Below, piece by piece: positions 56,871 to 64,000 of a DNA stretch of 64,000 nt. The stretch is from Hysterangium stoloniferum (Eukaryota > Basidiomycota > Agaricomycetes > Hysterangiales > Hysterangiaceae), in the NCBI GenBank assembly GCA_015178975.1, contig WHVD01000095.1, positions 248,001 through 312,000 on the forward strand. Reading direction: 5' to 3'. The notes under the pieces are model-generated. The model had not been told where the DNA came from, did no database searches, and saw only the letters and a program-made list of their open reading frames with translations. Numbering within the stretch: the first letter of the stretch is position 1; each line of letters starts with the position of its first letter. The translations under genes and the position numbers were made by a program.

Positions 56871-57641
56871 GGAGATTTGTGGGAATGGATGCGGGTCTCA
56901 GCTTGGTCTCACAATCATCCTTAATGCAGCTTTACAGCACAACAAAAAGTTTGGCTTATCTCAGAAAGGATATTCTATTAGACAGGCTTAGCTAAATGAT
57001 GTGGAATATACAATTTTTATTAATATATGTAATATGTAGGATGTGCCATATTGTATCACATGGGCAATGAAGTGGCCTGCTGGTCATCCTGCTCCTTCAA
57101 GTTCAGAGGTCCAACACCTAGTCCACCTGTGGCAAAACTCAACAGCCCCCCACACAAGCCCTGGGTTTGACCTGCAGAGTCCAGTGAATGAAAACCAGTC
57201 AGGCATGGACATACATACATATGACTGCCATTGAAGAGCCTCAACCAATCTATGGATTTGTCAATCCACAAGGAGGCAGTGGGAAGATGCCATTTTGAAT
57301 ATGAATGGAAATAGGCCAGGAGTTGCAAGGAAGTTACAAGGATGGTAGGTGGCAAGATGTCACAAGTTGTCTTTCAAGAAAATGATATTTCACTCGAGTC
57401 ACTCAATATAGGCTGTGAGATGAAGAATCAGCAAATGAATGAAAACCAGTTGGGCATGGATGTACTACTGCCATTGAAGAGCCTCAATCCACAGCTACAA
57501 TTCATGATTGTGATGATAAGGATGTATTTCAATCTCCACCACAGTCTGATGCTTGATAGATTGGAATTTAACAGTCCACTCAAAGACCTAATGATAGCAA
57601 CATATTCTGGGTTGAGCAGTGTGTGTAACTTGGTGGGATAA
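56871..57641. other. Inverted-repeat spacer, no gene
   Basis: Single-copy AT-rich sequence between the left arm and the solo LTR. No motif was recognised in the short frames. Confidence 0.4.
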
Positions 57642-58756
57642 TGTCAGGAACTGGAAACCCTGCTGGACCCCTGGACCCCTGGACTCCGTCCTACATGCTC
57701 CCGACCCTCTATATTGTATAGTTACAACTGGAGTGCCCACCAGAGCCCGCACATCAACTTGTTTGTGTCTGACTCTCTGTATGCACCTCACCCTACCTGC
57801 ACCCGACTCTCTATATCCACTACCAGACAACCCACCGGAACCCGGACTCTGCCCTGTATGCACCTGAGCCACTATATGGAACTCAACATACAGTCACAAC
57901 CAGAGTTTCCACCCGGACCTGCCCGTCACACCTGTCTGTATCCGACATACCTGTCTGTACCTGTCTGTACCTGACCCTCTGTGTCTCATGCACTAGTCCT
58001 CGGACTCCACTGGACCTCCTGCATGTCAAACCTGTCTATACCCGACATTGTCTCATGCACCAAGCCCCCGGACTCTGACCGGACTCCCGGAGCCCTCTAA
58101 CTGAGCCCTGCTCCAGTTATGGTTAAATGCCCTGTCATGTTTTGCACCCCACTTCTGTTCCGTTCCGTCCCTAACACCTAGTTTGGTGTTTACTCATCCC
58201 AATTTATGATTCCCTGTTTTGTCTCTTATTACTACCGGATTTGGCATTGCATACATTCCATAGTCTATATAGTCTAGCTGAATGTTGTACATACAATCCA
58301 GTTAGAAAATCAACTAAGATTCCGACTTAGTGTTCCCTTCAGTCCTAGCTTATACTCCACTCTTTATCCCACCTCTCATCCTTGAAGAACATTGTCATTG
58401 TCATCTCGGAGTCTGTGGCCTTCCCAACTCACTGTCTGACCCATCGTCCTCGATGGGTTTCCTGACTTATCGACTGTTCACCACCTGACCTCCTGACCGA
58501 TTGATCTCTGTGGGTTTCCCGACTTGACTGTTTGACCTTCCGACTCATTGTCAACCTCCATGGGTTTCCCGTATTGACAATGTGACTACTTGGCCTATCA
58601 ATGACCCTGGACTCCTCAGGTTTTCCTGGTCTGCCTGTTTGAAATTGGACACCATGGTCTCATGAGGGTGCAGCCTATAAGCTGAAGCCATGTCCTTCCC
58701 GTAATATCCATGGGTTTCTCTGGAAACCTTCCGTCAAGCCTGCACACTCCTTACCA
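57642..58756 (+). mobile_element. Solo gypsy LTR with perfect target duplication
   Basis: 1,115 bp from TGTCAGGAACTGGAAACC to CCTTACCA, flanked by GATAA at 57637-57641 and 58757-58761. It carries all family landmarks and is the only complete member of this LTR family here. It is longer than the other copies, having an extra Pro/Leu-type GACTTATCGACTG-like region near 58380-58600. Confidence 0.9.
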
Positions 58757-59019
58757 GATAATCCCAATCTCTGGAAAGGATGCCAATGTGTACAAAGAAA
58801 TCCAGCTGGTTATAGGGTCATACTTTTCCTCATCCCAGAAGATCTGTGAGGATATCCAAGTCATCTAGTGAAAATGAACTTTATTTGATGCTGTGACCAA
58901 ACAAACATGATGTGAACGACATGAATATGTCTTACAAAGCATGTGGGTGCTGTCGCCTGTTGTCACCTAATGTAACATTCCTATGTCGGAGTGGGTTTAT
59001 AAGCTCACCTGTTTCCTAT

Positions 59020-59093
59020 GGTCAAGTAGTGTAATGGGTAACACCCCTGCTATATGTGCAGAAGCCCTGGGTTTCAACTCCCAGTCTGGCTAT
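59020..59093 (+). ncRNA. tRNA-like sequence, possible SINE head
   Basis: An A-box-like TAGTGTAATGG (about 59027) and B-box-like GGGTTTCAACTCCC (about 59069) are correctly spaced for a tRNA-type promoter. A 4-bp stem with a 7-nt loop lies between them. Acceptor ends pair poorly and U33 is not kept, so a true tRNA is unlikely. It may be the head of a tRNA-derived SINE or a tRNA relic. Confidence 0.4.
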
Positions 59094-59724
59094 TCACTTT
59101 CTTAACATATCAATGCTCAGAGAATCAAAGCTACAAATGCTTGAGACAACCAATAAATTCACAGTGGTACAATACTCTTACTAAATTATTTGTGTGATGA
59201 GTTCAGTATGGAAATTATTGGGGGACAAGTAGAACTCAGATGAAGGATGTAGCCAGTAAACCAAGTTGATAACAAAGCTAGAGAATACTACGTGATCTAG
59301 CTACTCCTATATACCACTCAGGTATAGAGGAAACTATAGATAGCTATCAACTATCATCTAATCTGGAGCCTGTATCATGATAAGGATCGATGAACCTTAT
59401 CATGATTGGAAGTCATCTCACTATTGAACTAATAATAACATGTGACAAGTGGAACTATTGATTAGGGTGTGTGCTATGGTACCACCCCATGATACCTCAA
59501 GTAACTAGGATAAGTGAGACATACATACATCAACAACATGTGCCCTTGCAGAAATGCTGGATATATATGTTACAACTTGAAAGAGCAAATAGCATTTTGG
59601 CAGTTAGAACTGTCAACTCGCCAGCTACTCGAAACCTCGCAACATTGAAATATTCGGCAAACATGCAATAGAGAGTGGATGGTGTTTCGTCATTGGCCGA
59701 AAAGACACCTGTTTCTATGCTACA
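59094..59724. other. No gene seen
   Basis: AT-rich sequence between the tRNA-like unit and the third upstream-region copy. A SINE body is possible but no tail was found. Confidence 0.35.
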
Positions 59725-60060
59725 TTGAATTGACCCTAAGATCCTGCGTCCGTACTAGTATACTAGAGATAACTGTCCTGCTAGTATTTCCTTTACGACT
59801 CTATGCCCGTATTTCATCGTGTACCGGTTCTTCGAAATTTTAGCCAAACTAGCATATCTTCATTGTAGACCATCGATATTCAGACTCTGTCATAGGATTT
59901 ATTGACTTATCGTACTACAGCGGTAAGCTGTTGGTGTTGTATGAGTCCAATTATGTGTGAAAAATGGCGCATTATCTTCTAGTATTCTGACCGCATGCGT
60001 GCTTTACCCTTTATCAACCACCGATTCGTCCAGAATAACTAACCCTCACGTAGTTGCCAG
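59725..60060 (+). repeat. Third, diverged copy of the gene-upstream region
   Basis: Direct-repeat match to 61145-61440, with blocks AAATTTTAGCCAAAC, CAGCGGTAAGC and CATTATCTTCTAGTATTCTGA in the same order. It is more diverged than the two arms are from each other. No copy of the coding part follows it. Confidence 0.75.
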
Positions 60061-60334
60061 CTTTACTTTATTGGTGCATTGTGAATACCAAAACAGGCAA
60101 AATAAGTGTAAGTCGAGACTACTACACGCACAATCATGGCCTTGGGATGAGGAATCGGTGAACTCCAAGTATTCTAACCAACAACTTGAGTTTGTTGAAG
60201 ATTTATGGATGTGAGCCGAGCTGTTCAGAACGACCCGACGCTAACCCATGTTTGATGATAGTGAAAAGCCGTAGACCTGTAAGGTATAGAGGAAGTGGTC
60301 ACGGATAATTGACAGGTTGAGCTGACCTTTGTAA

Positions 60335-63158
60335 GCGTTCATTTTGGCGACCGGAACAGGTTTCCATCTTTTCTAGCACGGACCATGAACTAATTTGGTT
60401 GTTTCACCAGCAAAAGCCTCTTCTCGTGTGAGTGGTTGTCATGAAATATGTATGTACTGCGTGAAGAGCTCCTGTTATCGAATGGGATATCAAAGTATGA
60501 GTATAAGCCCAAGCATGTGAGAGGGTACATGCATTTGGAGTGAAACCCAATACTGCGGCATGAATAGAACAAACTATGCATAACTTGTTTTGGGACGTAT
60601 TATGGTAATCAATGAGTACAAATATAATATTCATATGATTTGACCTTTTGTTGCAGTAATATCCCAAAGGAATTTCGTCTATTCATAAAAGCACTAAATA
60701 GAAGACTTGGATGAGGTTGCGAGAAGACTAAGAGATCAGAAGGTCGTTAGTAAGCTTGAGCGCACAGGATTATGTAAAACGTGATGTACTAATTAGTAGC
60801 GGGGGCAGGTGGCATGGCACATAGTAACAACTCCCCTACTGGCATCATTTCCGTGGAGAACCATGGCGGTGAATGCTTCGATGCAACACTGAGGCTATAC
60901 ATCGGTACTATTTACACCTTGCTCTGGATCACAAACCTACGCACATCCGTAACTCTGGCACGAGTGCATAGTCACTATCAGTGTCCTTATGATTTCAGCG
61001 CATTCATTACGCACATCACAAGGATATCAACAGTGTAGATTGATCAGATATCATAATTAGGACGTCTTCTGGTGCTCAATTTCGGCATATATACAATCCC
61101 TTTGATAGCTTCCTTTGTCTTACTGGAGGCACGTTTTTATGATACATTGAGTCAACTCTGTAGGCTGTGGTCCTAAAACTTACAGACTCAGTCTACTAAA
61201 GACGGCTTTCTTCACCATTGCTAATGTATTCCTTCACATACCATTACATCTAAATTTTAGCCAAACCAGTATATGGCATGATCTCGTCATCGCACACCAT
61301 CAATATTCAGGCCCTATCAGAGAACCACCGTGCTGCAGCGGTAAGCCTTCAGTGTTCTACAGGTTCAATCATGTGCGGATTATCTGCATTATCTTCTAGT
61401 ATTCTGATAGTATGCATACTCTACCACTGTTAATCATTGATCTGTCCATACTAACCGTTTCATAGTAGCCGGTTATACATTGTAAGGTTCGGCTTTAAAG
61501 ATAGCGTAATCCTTTGGTTTGAGCTTCTTACGAAGAGGAACGAGCAGAGTAGGAATAGGCTCCAATTCGAAATAACTACTGTAGCTAATGGGTGGTTTCC
61601 CTATTTATGCTCGCATTCGTAGACTAAACCCCCTAGCGACAGATAATGAAATGAAACAGTGTTCTGATCGGAAAATTATCTACCCTCTCTTTACCCCCTG
61701 AGACAACGGCGGTAGACCGCTCCGTGCCAAGTCCGCCACCAGGTCCGCTCCCGTTACATACATCCTTGGTGGGTTAAGAATACTTAATCATAAATGCAGA
61801 TTGAGGCTGACGCTTGTGGGACGCAGTTGTACGACCACTTCTTGAACTTAGGGGAAGAAATTAATCTCATTTGGACCACTCCTTGGAACGCTGGAAAGAT
61901 TCTATATTATGCTGCGAAATACCCCGCATTTCTGGATGGTGCATTTATTCTCTATTGTACGTGAAGTAGAAATTGATCTGGCACTTCAACACACAACCTG
62001 AAAAATTCTCCCTGACTAGACCGGTTCGCGCCACTAGGTACAACGCGCCAGGCACATGTGATGTTCTGTACAAACTAGGTGGAGGTATGAAGTACCCTTC
62101 ATGATTAAAACGGGTAGCGTTCTGAAGACCTGCTTATCATGTCTACCAGTGATGCTCATAGCTGCAACAATCGTTGCAGAATGTATGTGCCCTTTCAGAA
62201 CCCGAGTTTCAGCCAAATAAATCGACATTTGTTGCAGTTGTTCTAGTCTTCAGAACCTGGGCCGTTTGGGGAAAAGATAGCAAAGTAGCAATATCGCTCC
62301 TTTGTGCAGAACTTTTAATGTCGTCTCCGAGTGGATATTTCGCCTACCACAGTCTCTCTGTGACCACATGTAAATCACTCATTTTTCGATCGGCGTGATT
62401 CAGACATCTTACCATTACGACCCATACAGTCGGACCAAGTCCAAGCGGCGTAGACTACGTTTGCTGGATCGTGACCACTTCGGGCCCCATAATATTTCTC
62501 GACTACATCTTGATTGTAATATTTGAAACAAGTATTTCCCATTCTGTTGACAACAGTATTCGCCTCCTTATTTTCTCTTTTTAGTCATCCTAGGACTGAC
62601 GGTCTTCAAGTGCTTTCAACACCGTGAGTACTGCCTAGTTTTGGCATACGTCAACAACACATTTAAAACCGCTCCGGACTTCCTCGTAGTCAGAATAAGC
62701 AGATCTCGTCTAATTGTTACATTATATCAAGACGGCATGTTTCTCACCTAACTCGTAAGATTCCAGCTGATTTTTCGTGCGGGTAAAGGTGTACTGTACT
62801 ATGTGTACCCCATCGGTGCGCAGATATGTCATAAACTCGACGATCATGTTGTAACCTTACCACCGGAAAGGCATATCAATTATGAACATCGTCATTTTGG
62901 TCATTGACGTATGCCACCAATACTCCTACAGCCTACACACTCTAAGTTTCACTTTACCTAGTCCCAGCCCACGCCCAGCCTCATACTGTCCGTGCATCTC
63001 TTTCGTTTTCCGCGTCATTCGAACTTCAGTCTCATTGCTACAACAGTACGCAGCGCATCTTCCATGCAATATTCACTGCACGGATTTTAGTCAATCTCCG
63101 AAAAGCAGCGCGAGATAATTGTAAAGATTCTAATGCCTTGACCACTACCAGCCGTGTG
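60335..63158 (+). repeat. Right arm of large inverted repeat
   Basis: This is the counterpart of the left arm. It runs from GCGTTCATTTTGGCGACCGG through the upstream region to the last coding exon, ending near TTGACCACTACCAGCCG. It has no large insertion and so shows the unbroken layout of the unit. Confidence 0.82.
61827..63115 (+). pseudogene. DUF6533-like multi-pass membrane protein, right copy
   Basis: An exon at 61827-61956, after an acceptor GGGACGCAG, gives YDHFLNLGEEINLIWTTPWN, YYAAKYPAFLDGAFILY. Then, with frame breaks, come APGTCDVLYKLGGGM and, from about 62200, QPNKSTFVAVVLVFRTWAVW and KVAISLLCAELL. A membrane segment near 62500 and the final exon (62882-63118) with a C-terminus like HAIFTARILVNLRKAA in a shifted frame close the gene. 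No start exon was identified. It is divergent to the left copy. Frame breaks near 62090, 62400 and 62700 indicate decay. The family role is unknown; a receptor-like membrane protein is only a guess. Confidence 0.7.
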
Positions 63159-63159
63159 C

Positions 63160-63263
63160 TACAATCTCATGAGGGCGCAGCCTATAAGCTGAAGTCAAGT
63201 CTTACTGGAATACCCATGGGGTTCTCTGGAAACCCTCTGCTAAGCTCTGCATGCACCTTAACA
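63160..63263 (+). mobile_element. Gypsy LTR 3'-end fragment
   Basis: Contains AGCCTATAAGCTGAAG, TTCTCTGGAAACCCTC and the end CACCTTAACA. Only the last ~100 bp of an LTR are present, abutting the outer end of the right arm. Confidence 0.75.
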
Positions 63264-63299
63264 CATAGCCTACATACAATATGTAAATTGATCATCCTG

Positions 63300-63816
63300 C
63301 ACAATGCTCAGTGTAAGGCTCAATGTTGGGGGTGACACTGGCATCTTTGACAGTAACTGCATTTAGAGGTTGTAAGTCATGAACAATACAAAATTTCCTG
63401 TTTTTCTTTGGCACACAAAACTATCACAATCTGTAAGAAGAGCCTGAAGGTTCATAAACACCACTGGAGATTTTCTGTTTGATAAACTGTATGACTTCAT
63501 CCTTGAGCCCAAGTGGAATTGGTATGTTCTTGAGGGCCCAGGGTTTATGCTCAATGGTCAGAATAACTATGGGTGAAAAATAGTCAGTGTGGAATGTGTC
63601 CTGCTCAGAATCATCCCATGCTAGAGCTGATTCACTGCAGAGGAGAACTTGAAAGGCCAATTTTAATTCTTCATTACTCAAAAAATCCTGATCAATCCTG
63701 AGGTCTATCCAACACTTTTCTGTAAGTTGGGAACCAAACTGGACAATGTCAGTGGGAAGGGGAGAGGAGAGGTAAAGAGTCAATAGGATTGCTAGGCACT
63801 CATTGATTTTGTGCAT
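63300..63816 (-). pseudogene. Gypsy RT N-terminal fragment (second family)
   Basis: The minus-strand frame at 63816-63424 reads LRIDQDFLSNEELKLAFQVL, WDDSEQDTFHTDYFSPI and PIPLGLKDEVIQFIKQKISS, then GVYEPSGSSYR. A shifted frame continues with VPKKNRKFCIVHDLQPLNAV, the first RT motif. From memory this matches the start of RT in the basidiomycete gypsy lineage seen at 51745-53443. The palm with YxDD is absent because the sequence ends near 63300. Sequence from 63817 to the window end is probably its upstream pol part, but no motif was readable. Confidence 0.72.
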
Positions 63817-64000
63817 ATGTTTCCCATGATTTCTGCTTCCTCATACCTGGGTGCCCTAGCACAGTCACACCACTTTGACACTGCATCATGAGGCATAGTC
63901 ATGGCCATGGGGTGAACTTTCCAAAGGATACTGGGTGGCTCACATTCTGAAGAACAGGGTATGGAATGGAGACAGGAAGTAAAAAGTTGTCCTGGGGCTC

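Overview
The window looks like transposon-rich nuclear DNA from an agaricomycete (mushroom-forming basidiomycete). The evidence is many 48-75 bp spliceosomal introns, HEAT repeats encoded one per exon, a JmjN/JmjC/ePHD demethylase, two P-loop NTPase genes of types expanded in Agaricomycetes, and chromovirus-type gypsy, copia, Helitron, LINE and Tc1/mariner sequences. The species cannot be named from the sequence.

Layout. 1-1.2 kb: 3' end of a HEAT-repeat gene. 2.6-6.2 kb: a decayed Helitron on the minus strand, split by an LTR. 6.3-10.5 kb: AT-rich repeats and a 2.98-kb Tc1/mariner-type element with 216-bp terminal inverted repeats (TIRs). 10.7-15.2 kb: a deleted gypsy copy, a fold-back mariner and an inverted LTR. 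15.5-29.3 kb: a gypsy chromovirus whose left LTR holds a TG...CA element, which itself holds an intact copia with near-identical LTRs. The gypsy copy also carries an antisense three-exon Zn2Cys6-like gene. 30.6-43.2 kb: a four-gene island (alpha/beta hydrolase, JmjC demethylase, two P-loop NTPases) without recognisable transposons. 45-64 kb: a very large inverted repeat built from two divergent, decayed DUF6533-like membrane-protein genes. Its left copy is split by a LINE, a fold-back mariner holding two solo LTRs, and a gypsy remnant. A gypsy RT fragment runs off the window end.

How things fit. The hydrolase and demethylase are divergent and share a 125-bp promoter interval. The two NTPase genes follow in tandem and may belong to one Crinkler/RHS-like family group; this is inference. 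Several insertion events can be ordered because 5-bp or TA target duplications survive. Most gypsy stop codons look like C-to-T transitions (TGG to TAG, CGA to TGA), consistent with RIP-like or methylation-driven decay. Splice sites were placed by eye, and family names come from remembered motifs, not from database searches.
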